64,000 nt of DNA, from positions 376,447 to 440,446 of the forward strand of contig NZ_JAUFPU010000018.1 of assembly GCF_030409555.1 (NCBI RefSeq). Reading direction: 5' to 3'. A program made the translations under genes and the position numbers. This document shows, piece by piece, positions 33,142-43,529 of this stretch; position 1 is the first letter of the stretch, and each line of letters begins with the position of its first letter. The DNA is from Chitinimonas viridis. GTDB lineage: Bacteria > Pseudomonadota > Gammaproteobacteria > Burkholderiales > Chitinimonadaceae. Below the pieces are notes generated by a model, which saw nothing but the letters and a program-made list of their open reading frames with translations, was not told the origin of the DNA and did no database searches.

Positions 33142-35034
33142 ATGCGCGTAGCTCCCTGTCCTTCTTGCGGTGCTCAAGTTGAGTTCCATTCTGCAGCCTC
33201 CATCATGGCGGTCTGCGGCTTTTGCCGCAGCACCCTGGTGCGCCACGATGCCGACCTGGAAAACCTGGGCAAGATGGCCGAACTGGCCGAGGATCGCAGC
33301 CCTTTCAAACTACGGTTTCGCGGCAAATACCGCACCGTCGGCTTCGAACTGATAGGCCGCTTGCAGCTCAAGTATGAGCACGGCTACTGGAACGAATGGT
33401 ACGCCCGCTTTGATGACGGCCGCCTGGGCTGGGTCTCCGAGGGATCCGGTCTTTGCTATGTGACGTTTGAGCAGACAATCAAGACCCTGCTGCCCGAATT
33501 GACCGCGTTCAAGCCAGGCATGACTGCCAAGCTGGGGGGCAACGCCTATACCGTCAGCAATATCGAGCTGGCCCACTGTGTGGCTGCCGAGGGTGAGCTG
33601 CCGTTCCAGGCAACACCGGGCTATGAGGCGCCAGCGGTGGATCTGCGCTCGGAGACGGGCTTTGCCAGCCTTGATTACAGCGAATCCCCACCCAAGGTCT
33701 ACCTGGGCCATGTGGCAACACTGGACGAGTTGATCGACCCTGCCGCCCCCACCGACACGCCCAAACCCACCCGCACCCAGGCTCGCGCCTTCAAGTGCAG
33801 CAGTTGCGGTGCGCCACTGTCTGCCAGCGGGCCGGACATTCGTGCCGTTGGCTGTGGCCATTGTGGCGCGGTGGTCGATCCTAAAGATGCCAATCTGGCC
33901 ATTATCAGCAAGAGCCACCCGTTCACATACCAGCCCAAGCTGGCAATGGGCGCACAGGGCAGGCTGCGAGGTCGCCGTTATACCGTCATCGGCTATCTGC
34001 GCCGCAGCACCCGCATCGATGGCCTCAGCTACTACTGGGACGAATACCTGCTGCACTCGACCGAAGTCGGCTATGTCTGGCTGACGGAGTCCGACGGCCA
34101 TTGGAACCTGGCCAAGCCGGTGACGCGCCAACCCGCGCTCAAACCGGGCGCCCAGCCCATCGCCCGCTTTCTGGATCGCGACTACAAGCATTTCCAGCGC
34201 TGCCAGGCCGAGGTCATCCAGGTGCTGGGGGAATTCACCTGGAAGGTGCGGGTAGGCGAAACCAGTTCGGTGGATGACTATATCAGCCCGCCCTACCTGC
34301 TCTCGGCCGAATGGACCAAGCAGGAACTCAGCTGGACGATGTCGGAATACCTACCGGTGGCAGAAGTCGCCGCCGCCTTCAAACCCGCCAGACCCTTGCC
34401 GGAGCCGGTAGGGATAGCGCCCAACCAGCCCGCCCCCAGCAGCGGCAGCGGCCGCTACTGGGCGGGCTTTGCCGGCTTTGCCGCACTGGCGCTGCTACTG
34501 CAGTTTGTCTTTGTCACCCGCGCTTGGGAGAAACCCGTCTGGCAAGGGCAGTTGGACTTGCCGCTGGGTGAGGCCAAAGCCAACCTGACTACGCCGCCCA
34601 TACGTATTGAAGGCGAGCGGAATCTGGTGATCAAGCAGGATGCCAACCTCGATAACCGTTGGCTGTACTCGGATATCTCCCTGGTCAACAGCAAGACCGG
34701 CGAGACTTTCCGCCTGGGCCGCGAAGTCAGCTACTACCATGGCAGCGACTCGGACGGCAGCTGGAGCGAAGGCAGCAGCGACGATGAGGCCTTGATCAGC
34801 GATGTGCCTGCTGGCGACTATGTACTGGAAGTGGAAGTCGAAACCGAGCCAGGCAAACCCGAACTGAGCAACCGTATCCAGCTGGTGCGCGATGTCCCGA
34901 TCTGGAGCAATTTCTGGATGCTGTTGCTGCTGCTCTTGGTTGCTCCCCTGCTTGCCTGGTTCCGCAGCCATAGCTTCGAATCCCAGCGCTGGGCACAGAG
35001 TGACTACGCATCGGGGCAAGCGGACGATGATTAA
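33142..35034 (+). CDS. DUF4178 membrane protein with two zinc ribbons
   Basis: 630 residues. The N-terminal zinc ribbon has CPSC and CGFC pairs; a second ribbon near residue 220 has CSSC and CGHC. Each ribbon precedes one DUF4178 domain (about 55-190 and 265-400), so the front half is a tandem duplication. A transmembrane helix near 445-465, a beta-rich region with an acidic/Ser stretch, and a second transmembrane helix near 590-612 follow. First gene of the cluster that ends with AdoMet decarboxylase. DUF4178 has no established activity; I recall it beside DUF350 and polyamine-type genes in other bacteria. Confidence 0.9.
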   Translation: MRVAPCPSCGAQVEFHSAASIMAVCGFCRSTLVRHDADLENLGKMAELAEDRSPFKLRFRGKYRTVGFELIGRLQLKYEHGYWNEWYARFDDGRLGWVSEGSGLCYVTFEQTIKTLLPELTAFKPGMTAKLGGNAYTVSNIELAHCVAAEGELPFQATPGYEAPAVDLRSETGFASLDYSESPPKVYLGHVATLDELIDPAAPTDTPKPTRTQARAFKCSSCGAPLSASGPDIRAVGCGHCGAVVDPKDANLAIISKSHPFTYQPKLAMGAQGRLRGRRYTVIGYLRRSTRIDGLSYYWDEYLLHSTEVGYVWLTESDGHWNLAKPVTRQPALKPGAQPIARFLDRDYKHFQRCQAEVIQVLGEFTWKVRVGETSSVDDYISPPYLLSAEWTKQELSWTMSEYLPVAEVAAAFKPARPLPEPVGIAPNQPAPSSGSGRYWAGFAGFAALALLLQFVFVTRAWEKPVWQGQLDLPLGEAKANLTTPPIRIEGERNLVIKQDANLDNRWLYSDISLVNSKTGETFRLGREVSYYHGSDSDGSWSEGSSDDEALISDVPAGDYVLEVEVETEPGKPELSNRIQLVRDVPIWSNFWMLLLLLLVAPLLAWFRSHSFESQRWAQSDYASGQADDD

Positions 35035-35048
35035 CGCACGCTCCAGAC

Positions 35049-35216
35049 ATGGTCCATCGCTCCGATCACTACTGGAACGCCAGCCCGGCTATTCGACTGT
35101 TGAAAGGTGTAACAATCTGGAGCAGTGCCTGGCTCATGCTCCTCGCTCTGCTGGCGATACCATGGGCGTACTGGGGATGGTTGAGACGCCGGGACAGATA
35201 CAACCGTTACTTCTGA
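35049..35216 (+). CDS. 55-aa single-pass membrane protein
   Basis: Short frame from ATG 35049 to TGA 35214-35216. A polar N-terminus (MVHRSDHYWNASP) precedes one strongly hydrophobic helix (about 21-44, with SSAWLMLLALLAIPWAYWGW), then a basic tail, WLRRRDRYNRYF. The positive tail after the helix predicts the C-terminus inside. It sits 14 bases after the DUF4178 stop and has no good ribosome binding site, so coupled translation is likely. Not a recognised family. Its position in the cluster makes it likely to be real. Confidence 0.6.
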   Translation: MVHRSDHYWNASPAIRLLKGVTIWSSAWLMLLALLAIPWAYWGWLRRRDRYNRYF

Positions 35217-35238
35217 CCCGCTAGCACAGGAAAGCATC

Positions 35239-35388
35239 ATGTTTCGCATGTATCTGGTGGCCGCCAGCCTGGCCACCGCATTATTCGGCTACGGGCAGTA
35301 CAAAGGACAGCCGCTGTTCGGCGACGACACCGAGACGCGTGAACGCAGCGGGTCGGTCTCAGCCGGCGGCCGGCTTTATCATAAATAA
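35239..35388 (+). CDS. 49-aa small exported or membrane protein
   Basis: Short frame from ATG 35239 with an AGGAAAG box four bases upstream, ending TAA 35386-35388. The N-terminal hydrophobic stretch (MYLVAASLATALFGYGQY) could be a signal or anchor; the rest is polar and Gly-rich with an acidic DDTETRER segment. The DUF350 gene begins 14 bases later with its own GGAG box. No family known. The good ribosome binding site and tight spacing support a real gene. Confidence 0.65.
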   Translation: MFRMYLVAASLATALFGYGQYKGQPLFGDDTETRERSGSVSAGGRLYHK

Positions 35389-35402
35389 GTGGAGTCACAC
35401 CC

Positions 35403-35615
35403 ATGGATATACTCAAGCTCGATTACGTACTGGCCTCCCTGGTCTATTCCCTGCTCGGCGTGGCCGTGTTCTGGGTGGCCTTTATCATCATCGACAAGAT
35501 CACACCCTACGACCTATGGAAGAATCTGGTGGAGGAGCGCAACCAAGCCCTGGCTACCGTGGTAGCCGCCATGTGCCTGGGCATTGCCATCATTGTTGCC
35601 TCCGCCATCCATTAA
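35403..35615 (+). CDS. DUF350 (YjfL-like) membrane protein
   Basis: 70 residues with two transmembrane helices (about 10-32 and 48-68) around the polar loop KITPYDLWKNLVEERNQALA, which matches one half of DUF350; E. coli YjfL carries two such units, so this may work as an oligomer. Inner membrane. In E. coli yjfL lies in an operon with envelope and amide-ligase-type genes of unknown purpose. A GGAG box precedes the ATG. Confidence 0.88.
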   Translation: MDILKLDYVLASLVYSLLGVAVFWVAFIIIDKITPYDLWKNLVEERNQALATVVAAMCLGIAIIVASAIH

Positions 35616-35870
35616 GCCCTGGCAACACACACCAGCGGTACGGTGTCGGCAGCCGTGCCCAGGGACAGCCTGTTGCGTGCCAGGCCGCCCGAGGCAGCGG
35701 CCAGCCCCGCCACCGAGCGACAGGCATGCAGGTGCCATGCCGCAACCCCAGGCATAGCCCCGCCCTGACCCGTCATTGCAAGGAGTTGAACGCCGTCACC
35801 TTCCGACGATAGCGCACGCCCGGCTGTCGTATGCCACACCGCAGCCTCCCTTCGCCTATACCCCTAAGCC

Positions 35871-37370
35871 ATGCCCTACGCCCTGCTGTTCTCCGTTTTT
35901 GTCGTCGCCGCCTGCGGGCTGGCCTACGAGCTGGTCGCGGCTGCGCTGTCCAGCTACCTGGTCGGCGATTCCGTCACCCAGTTCTCCACCGTCATCGGTG
36001 TCTACCTATCGGCCATGGGTGTGGGCTCCTGGCTGTCGCGCTATTTCCAGCGCGATCTGATCGGCAGTTTTATCCGCATCGAACTGGCTGTGGGCTTGCT
36101 GGGCGGCTTTTCGGCGGCCGCCCTTTTCTTTGCCTTCACCTGGCTGAGCGGCCCTTTCCTGCTGCTACTCTACCTGCTGGTCTTTGTCATCGGGATGCTG
36201 GTGGGGCTGGAGATTCCCTTGGTGATGCGCCTGCTGGAGCATCGCCTGCAGTTCAAGGATCTGGTCTCGCGGGTGCTGAGCATCGACTATCTGGGCGCAC
36301 TGGCCGTCTCCCTGCTGTTTCCGCTTTGGCTGGCCCCCAAGCTGGGCATGGTACGCACGGCCCTGCTGTTTGGCCTGCTCAATGTGCTGGTGGCCCTATG
36401 GACCACCTGGCTGTTCCGTCATGAACTGGTCAGCCGCCGGGTGCTCTGGCTGCAGGGTGGATCTGCCCTGGTGCTGATCGTGGCCGGCTTTGCCGCCGCC
36501 GACAGGCTCAGCAGCATTGCCGAAACGGCCTTGTATGAAGACCGTATCGTGCTGGCCGAAAGCACCCCCTACCAGCGTATCGTACTGACCCGCTGGCGCG
36601 ACGACGTGCGCCTGTTTCTCAACAACAATCTGCAGTTCAGCGCCCGCGATGAATATCGCTACCACGAGGCGCTGATCCATCCTGGCCTGGCCAGCCTGCC
36701 CTGGGCCAAACGTGTACTGGTACTGGGCGGTGGCGATGGCCTGGCCATACGCGAGATCCTGCGCTATCCGCAGGTGGAATCCGTCACCCTGGTGGAGCTG
36801 GACCCCGCCATGCCCGCCCTGTTCAAGCAACATCCCGCGCTGCGGGAGTTGAATGGGGATGCGCTCAACTCGCCACGGGTACGTATCATCAACACCGATG
36901 CCTTCCGCTGGCTGGAAAGCCAGGCCAATGCCTACGACTTTATCGTGGTGGATTTCCCCGATCCGACCAATTTCGCCGTCGGCAAACTCTATACCAACAC
37001 CTTCTATCGCATGGCGGAGCGGGCCTTGGGTGCACGCGGCCGCATGGTGGTGCAATCCACATCGCCCCTGTATGCGCGGCAAAGCTACTGGACCGTGGTG
37101 CAGACGATAGAGAGCGTGGGCCTGCAGACCCGCCCCTACCACGCCCTGGTTCCCAGCTTCGGCGAGTGGGGTTTCATCCTGGCGGGTCGCGAGCCCTACA
37201 CCCCACCCCAACGGCTACCCACCGGCCTGCGCTTTATCAACGCCGATACCGTACCTGGCCTGTTCAACTTTCCTCCCGACATGGCCCGCACCCCGGCCGA
37301 GGTCAACCGCCTCAACAACCAGCTGCTGGTGCGTACCTTCGAGCAGGAGTGGAAGCAGGTGCAGCGATGA
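35871..37370 (+). CDS. Spermidine synthase-like aminopropyltransferase with N-terminal membrane domain
   Basis: 499 residues. The first 200 form about seven transmembrane helices; the C-terminal part (about 225-470) is a Rossmann methyltransferase-like domain of the SpeE family with YHEALIHP, the SAM-type loop VLGGGDGLAIREIL, the acidic VELDPAM and the catalytic-site DFPDPTN. The expected reaction is transfer of aminopropyl from decarboxylated AdoMet to an amine acceptor, here at the membrane. The AdoMet decarboxylase three genes on supplies the donor. The acceptor is unknown. The 255-bp gap upstream has no clear gene, and the ribosome binding site is weak. Its stop overlaps the next ATG. Confidence 0.9.
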   Translation: MPYALLFSVFVVAACGLAYELVAAALSSYLVGDSVTQFSTVIGVYLSAMGVGSWLSRYFQRDLIGSFIRIELAVGLLGGFSAAALFFAFTWLSGPFLLLLYLLVFVIGMLVGLEIPLVMRLLEHRLQFKDLVSRVLSIDYLGALAVSLLFPLWLAPKLGMVRTALLFGLLNVLVALWTTWLFRHELVSRRVLWLQGGSALVLIVAGFAAADRLSSIAETALYEDRIVLAESTPYQRIVLTRWRDDVRLFLNNNLQFSARDEYRYHEALIHPGLASLPWAKRVLVLGGGDGLAIREILRYPQVESVTLVELDPAMPALFKQHPALRELNGDALNSPRVRIINTDAFRWLESQANAYDFIVVDFPDPTNFAVGKLYTNTFYRMAERALGARGRMVVQSTSPLYARQSYWTVVQTIESVGLQTRPYHALVPSFGEWGFILAGREPYTPPQRLPTGLRFINADTVPGLFNFPPDMARTPAEVNRLNNQLLVRTFEQEWKQVQR

Positions 37371-38983
37371 AGCGGCGGGATTTCCTGCGGGCCGGCTCGC
37401 TAGCAGCTGGCAGCCTGGGGCTGGCTGGCTGCAGCCGCACGCCCCCATCCGGCCTGCCGCCTGGACAGTTGCTGGGACCATCGCAGGCGCTGGGGCACAG
37501 GCTGCGTGACGGCACTGGCTTTCCTGCTGCCAGCGAAACCCGCAAGGTGGAAGCCCTGATAATAGGTGGCGGCATGGCCGGCCTCAGCTGCGGCTGGTGG
37601 CTCAAGCGCCAGGGCCATGCCAGTTTCGCCGTGCTGGAACTGGAAAACGAAGCTGGCGGTAATGCCCGGAGTGGCAGCAACCCCATATCGGCCTACCCCT
37701 GGGGCGCCCACTACCTGCCATTGCCGGGGCCAGAGGCACCCGAGCTGCGCTTGATGCTGGCCGAATTCGGTGCGCTCAAGGGCGACCCGCACGCCTTGCG
37801 GCCGGAGTATGAGGAGCGCTATCTATGTTTCGCCCCGCAAGAGCGCCTGCATATCCACGGCGCCTGGCAGGAGGGCCTGCTGCCGCAGTTCGGTATTGCC
37901 CAGGTCGAGCGCCATCAACAACAGCGTTTCATCGAGCAAATAGCCAGCCTGAAAGCCACCCTGGACGGCCGCGGTCGTCCTGCATTTGCCACACCCAGCG
38001 CACGCGGCGGCTCGCCTACCGCTGCGCTGGCCGGCATCAGCATGGCCGACTGGCTGCAGCAGCAAGGCTACGATGCGCCCAGCCTGCACTGGTGGGTAAA
38101 CTACGGTTGCCGCGACGATTACGGTACCGATTATCGCCAGACCTCGGCCTGGGCCGGCCTGCACTACCACGCCGGCCGGCACGGCCAGGCCAGCAATGCC
38201 GACAGCGACGACGTACTGACCTGGCCTGAGGGCAATAGCTGGCTGACACGACGCATGGCCCAGGGCTTGGGTGATGCGCTACAGCCCAATGCCATGGCCT
38301 GGCAGATCGAACAGACGGCGCAGGGCTGCAGCGTGCTGGTCTATCTGGCGCAGGAAAATCGCAGTGTGCGCTACCTGGCCGACAAGCTGGTGTGGGCCGC
38401 ACCGACCGGCTTTCTAGCCCATGTCATGCCCAGCTTGCCGCCGCCCTGGCAAACCGCCATGGCGCAACTGAGCTATGCGCCCTGGCTGGTCGCCAACCTG
38501 AGCTTGCGTGCCCCACCCGCCGAGCGGGGGCAACAGCCGCTATGCTGGGACAATGTCCTGTATGGCGCTGCCGGGCTGGGCTATGTGGTGGCCAACCATC
38601 AATCCCTGCAGCTGCATGATCAGGGCTGTGTCCTGAGCTACTATCGCCCACTCACCGAGGCCACGCCTGCCGCCGGCCGCAAGCTGCTGCAGACCGCCCC
38701 CCACGCATACTGGGCGCGCAGCATTCTGGCCGAACTGGGGCGTGTGCACCCCGACCTGCCGGGCCTGACCGAGCAACTCGATGTCTGGCGCTGGGGCCAC
38801 GCCATGCTGCGCCCCACCCCCAGCCTGTTCAGCAGTGATGTCCTGCCGCGCCTGCGGCAGCCACAAGGCCGTATCATGCTGGCACACAGTGATCTCAGCG
38901 GCTTTTCGCTGGCCGAGGAAGCCCATTACTGGGGCGTGCGCGCAGCGCGCTGGTTGCTGGAGCACAAGGATGAATTCGCATGA
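37367..38983 (+). CDS. Tat-exported FAD-dependent amine oxidase-like protein
   Basis: 538 residues from ATG 37367 (ATGA overlap with the preceding stop). The N-terminus MKRRDFLRAGSLAAGSLG is a twin-arginine signal, and LAGC adds a lipobox, so the mature protein may be a lipoprotein outside the inner membrane. The FAD loop LIIGGGMAGLSCGWW is followed by ELENEAGGNARSG, typical of the amine-oxidase/phytoene-desaturase type NAD(P)-binding family. Together with the aminopropyltransferase it may oxidise a polyamine-like product in the periplasm. That substrate is inference. Confidence 0.88.
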   Translation: MKRRDFLRAGSLAAGSLGLAGCSRTPPSGLPPGQLLGPSQALGHRLRDGTGFPAASETRKVEALIIGGGMAGLSCGWWLKRQGHASFAVLELENEAGGNARSGSNPISAYPWGAHYLPLPGPEAPELRLMLAEFGALKGDPHALRPEYEERYLCFAPQERLHIHGAWQEGLLPQFGIAQVERHQQQRFIEQIASLKATLDGRGRPAFATPSARGGSPTAALAGISMADWLQQQGYDAPSLHWWVNYGCRDDYGTDYRQTSAWAGLHYHAGRHGQASNADSDDVLTWPEGNSWLTRRMAQGLGDALQPNAMAWQIEQTAQGCSVLVYLAQENRSVRYLADKLVWAAPTGFLAHVMPSLPPPWQTAMAQLSYAPWLVANLSLRAPPAERGQQPLCWDNVLYGAAGLGYVVANHQSLQLHDQGCVLSYYRPLTEATPAAGRKLLQTAPHAYWARSILAELGRVHPDLPGLTEQLDVWRWGHAMLRPTPSLFSSDVLPRLRQPQGRIMLAHSDLSGFSLAEEAHYWGVRAARWLLEHKDEFA

Positions 38984-39369
38984 ACGGCCTGCATCTCACT
39001 GCCGACCTGTATGACTGCCAGCAGCCCTCCCTGCTGACCGACGAAGTCGCGCTGCAGCAGCTATGCCTGAGCCAGGTCGAGCTGGCCGGCCTCAAGGCAG
39101 TATCCGCCTGCTGGCATCAATTCCCCGCCAGCGAGGCTGGCCCAGGCGGCATCACCGGCGTGGTGCTGCTGGCCGAGTCGCATCTGGCCCTGCATACCTG
39201 GCCGGAGCGTAGCGGTGTGACGCTGGACGTATATGTTTGCAACTTCGGCGCCGACAACAGCAATAAAGCCGAAGCCTTACTGGCAGCCTTGCTGGCAGCC
39301 TTTGCGCCGCGACAGCAGCAACTGGGCCGCCTGCAGCGCGGCGATGCAACCACCGGTCACGCCATCTAG
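38980..39369 (+). CDS. speD: S-adenosylmethionine decarboxylase, prokaryotic class
   Basis: 129 residues; ATG overlaps the previous stop by 4 bp. It is a proenzyme that cleaves itself before Ser67 in LAESHLALHTWPE to make the pyruvoyl cofactor. The catalytic His (Ser+5, His72) and Cys (Ser+20, Cys87) stand at the spacing known from the small bacterial enzyme. It makes decarboxylated AdoMet, the aminopropyl donor for the synthase upstream. Last gene of the cluster, before a bidirectional terminator. speH is an alternative symbol. Confidence 0.93.
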   Translation: MNGLHLTADLYDCQQPSLLTDEVALQQLCLSQVELAGLKAVSACWHQFPASEAGPGGITGVVLLAESHLALHTWPERSGVTLDVYVCNFGADNSNKAEALLAALLAAFAPRQQQLGRLQRGDATTGHAI

Positions 39370-39379
39370 ACAAAGTAAA

Positions 39380-39400
39380 ACGGGGCACTAACTGCCCCGT
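39380..39400. terminator. Hairpin terminator between speD and the M28 peptidase gene
   Basis: Stem ACGGGGCA (39380-39387) with TGCCCCGT (39393-39400). Leftward it runs into TTTTAC, so it ends the minus-strand peptidase transcript; it can also stop the polyamine operon. Confidence 0.75.
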
Positions 39401-39443
39401 CCTACTTGCTTCCCAGCATCTGCGCCAGGTTGGCGAAGCCCTC

Positions 39444-40997
39444 TTACTGCTGGGCCCGATACGTCACCTTCAGATTGAAGGTCGATGCCGCATAGCCGTT
39501 CACCATGACATAAACGTCGCCATTGGCCGTGACCGCCACACTGCAGCTCTCGGCCGAACCGGACTTGTAAGGCCGGCAGTCGTAGCTGCTGGTGGTGGGC
39601 GCAGCACCCTTGCGCACATACAGGTCGGCGTCACCAGTGCCGGTAAGGTCGGCCTTGAAGGTCGTGCCACCGGCCACCTTGAACGGACCGTAGTTGGCCT
39701 TCTGGCCCCTGGCCAGTGTGCCGGAGAAGTTCTCCACAGTATCGCCAGGAACCGGGTCGGACGGACCATCGCTACCCAGTTCCACCGCAAAGGCGGCAGC
39801 CAGCCTGGCGAACTTGAGCGCATGCTGCGCCTGGTTGCCCATATTGGCATAGGTATCGTTGGCCGTGTGAATGCGCGGATTGGACTGGCTGAAGGTCGCC
39901 TCGAACGGCAAGGAGGCGGCAAAACCCTGGCCAGTCCAGGAGGCATGGTCCGAACAGCCATAGCCACACTTGTCGTAGCCCAGCTTCAGCGTGGGCAGGT
40001 AGGTGGTGACCAGGTTGCCAATAAAGGTGTTCTGCTGGCTGTCGGTGTAGTCGGTATAGATATAGATGTCGTTGACCGAGCCCTTGTAGTTGGTCATGTC
40101 CAGCTGCATGACGCCCACCACATTGACGTTGTCGGTCTTGAACTTCCTGGCGATCTCCTGCGAACCGCGCAGGCCGACCTCTTCTGCCGCATAGCCCATG
40201 AACTTGATGGTGCGGCGTGGCTTGTAGCCGCTACTGATCATCACCCGGGCGGCCTCGGTGAGGCTGGCGATACCGGAGGCATCATCGTCGGCGCCGGGTG
40301 CACGGGTGTTTTCACCGGTGCTGCCCACGGTGGAATCCAGGTGGCCGCCCAGCACCACGACTTCGCTGCCGTTGTCGGTACCCCGGATGGTCAGGATCAC
40401 CGACTTCTGCGGCCAGCTGGCATGGCTGAACTGCTCCACGGTCACATCGCTGCGGCCGGCTGCCAGTTGCTGCCAGCGTTGCAGCAGCCAGTTGGAAGCT
40501 GCCACACCGTGGCTGGTGGTGTAGTAGCGATTGGTGAAGGCGGCCAGGTCATTGATGGTGCCCGCGATATTGCTGTCCTGCAGCTGCGGCAGCAGCGGGT
40601 TGACCGTGGTCTGGTTGTCGATCACATAGCTGGGGCGGCTGGCCATGGCCACAGCGGGTGGCGGCTGCAGTGCAGCGATGGCAGCGGCGCGGCTGGGATG
40701 GGCCATATAGCCGCCGCAACGGCGCAGCTCATGGTGTACGGCTTCGCTCAAGCCACCCAGCAGGCCTTCATCCACTTCTACGGCATAGGCGCGCTCCAGC
40801 CCTACGGCCCGGCCCAGGCCGGCACTGGCCGGCTGGACGCGGCTCTCGCCGGCCATCACCTGTGGCGCCAGCTTCTTCAGCTGTACATAGGCCGCATCGC
40901 CCACCGTAATCCAAACCTTCTTGCCGCTGGGGGCGCTATCGGCCCAGGCCGTCAGGCACAGGCCCGCCAACAGCAACGGCATGATCTTCTTTTGCAT
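39444..40997 (-). CDS. Secreted M28 zinc aminopeptidase with PPC domain
   Basis: 517 residues. Signal peptide to about residue 19, a propeptide-like region (about 25-120), then an M28 catalytic domain (about 140-405) with zinc and active-site residues His219 (GGHLDS), Asp237 (GADDDASG), Glu272/273 (YAAEEVGL), Asp300 and His377 (IHTANDT). Cys344/Cys348 probably form a disulfide. A C-terminal PPC beta domain (about 424-514) follows. This is the architecture of secreted Vibrio and Pseudomonas leucine aminopeptidases. Likely type II cargo. AGGAG ribosome binding site. Confidence 0.95.
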   Translation of the reverse strand: MQKKIMPLLLAGLCLTAWADSAPSGKKVWITVGDAAYVQLKKLAPQVMAGESRVQPASAGLGRAVGLERAYAVEVDEGLLGGLSEAVHHELRRCGGYMAHPSRAAAIAALQPPPAVAMASRPSYVIDNQTTVNPLLPQLQDSNIAGTINDLAAFTNRYYTTSHGVAASNWLLQRWQQLAAGRSDVTVEQFSHASWPQKSVILTIRGTDNGSEVVVLGGHLDSTVGSTGENTRAPGADDDASGIASLTEAARVMISSGYKPRRTIKFMGYAAEEVGLRGSQEIARKFKTDNVNVVGVMQLDMTNYKGSVNDIYIYTDYTDSQQNTFIGNLVTTYLPTLKLGYDKCGYGCSDHASWTGQGFAASLPFEATFSQSNPRIHTANDTYANMGNQAQHALKFARLAAAFAVELGSDGPSDPVPGDTVENFSGTLARGQKANYGPFKVAGGTTFKADLTGTGDADLYVRKGAAPTTSSYDCRPYKSGSAESCSVAVTANGDVYVMVNGYAASTFNLKVTYRAQQ

Positions 40998-41052
40998 GGT
41001 GTTACTCCTTGGTCCATCTGGCAGATGGCTCTGGCTGTTCGGTCACTCATGG

Positions 41053-41081
41053 AAAAACCCCGCACCTTGCGGTGCGGGGTT
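41053..41081 (-). terminator. Intrinsic terminator of the M4 protease gene
   Basis: Stem AACCCCGCACC (41056-41066) with GGTGCGGGGTT (41071-41081), a TTGC loop, and a T run on the minus strand. It begins 11 bases after the stop codon. Confidence 0.9.
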
Positions 41082-41091
41082 CAAGAACGGC

Positions 41092-42933
<1,842 letters not shown>

Positions 42934-42934
42934 T

Positions 42935-43100
42935 CAGTTTCCATGGGGACCATTCCCCAAAAACTGACCTGTTTGCCGTCGATAGTCGGCCAACAGGTCC
43001 CCCGTGCACCTTGCCGATAGGTAAGGCGCTACGTTGCTGGCAACCACCCCTTGGGAGGGTGGATGTACCGTCCTGGTGCCCGCCCGGCACGCGGGCAGGC
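42935..43100 (-). promoter_or_regulatory. Hairpin-rich 5' leader of the M4 protease gene
   Basis: Five consecutive stem-loops can be drawn: 42935-42966 (two-part stem), 42966-42999 (8-bp plus 4-bp stems), 43006-43029, 43044-43062 and 43078-43100. They lie 20 bases upstream of the protease ATG. Such density suggests a structured leader RNA. No known riboswitch motif was recognised. Confidence 0.45.
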
Positions 43101-43411
43101 GGAATCTACTGGGCCGTGCTGCACACATCAGGGCAACCGGTTCAGGTGCAAACTGCAATCAGCAGGGGAGAGATGTGGCCGGGTGTGTACGCACCGGTCA
43201 CCGGGCATCTGCCACCCCCTGGCAACAGGTGGTGTGACAGCACCCTCGGCATCCCGGTGGAGTGCATCCCCAGGCGGCCTTTTTTCTTGTAGACCTACTG
43301 GGTAGTAGTAGATGGAATGGGCGGAATCAAAATGCCAACGTCATCAAGCCGACGAACGGTAGGCCATGACTTGTCTACGCAACACGGATGTAAGCGATTT
43401 TTAACCGTATC

Positions 43412-43523
43412 GTCTTGTACATGACACAAGCACGAGGCACTGGCCAAGCGCGCCAGATATAGACTTACCCTATCTGGGTAATCCTTGTATGGGGTATTGA
43501 ATCCCACAAGTCATGTACAAGAC
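43412..43523. repeat. 14-bp inverted repeat with an alternative pairing partner
   Basis: GTCTTGTACATGAC (43412-43425) is perfectly complementary to 43510-43523. The right arm also pairs over ten bases with CATGACTTGT at 43364-43373, so two exclusive pairings are possible. Confidence 0.6.
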
Positions 43524-43529
43524 AAAATT

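Noticed and set aside
35612-35839. 75-codon minus-strand frame between DUF350 and the SpeE-like gene
   Set aside because: Overlaps the DUF350 end, has no ribosome binding site or motif, and runs against the operon.
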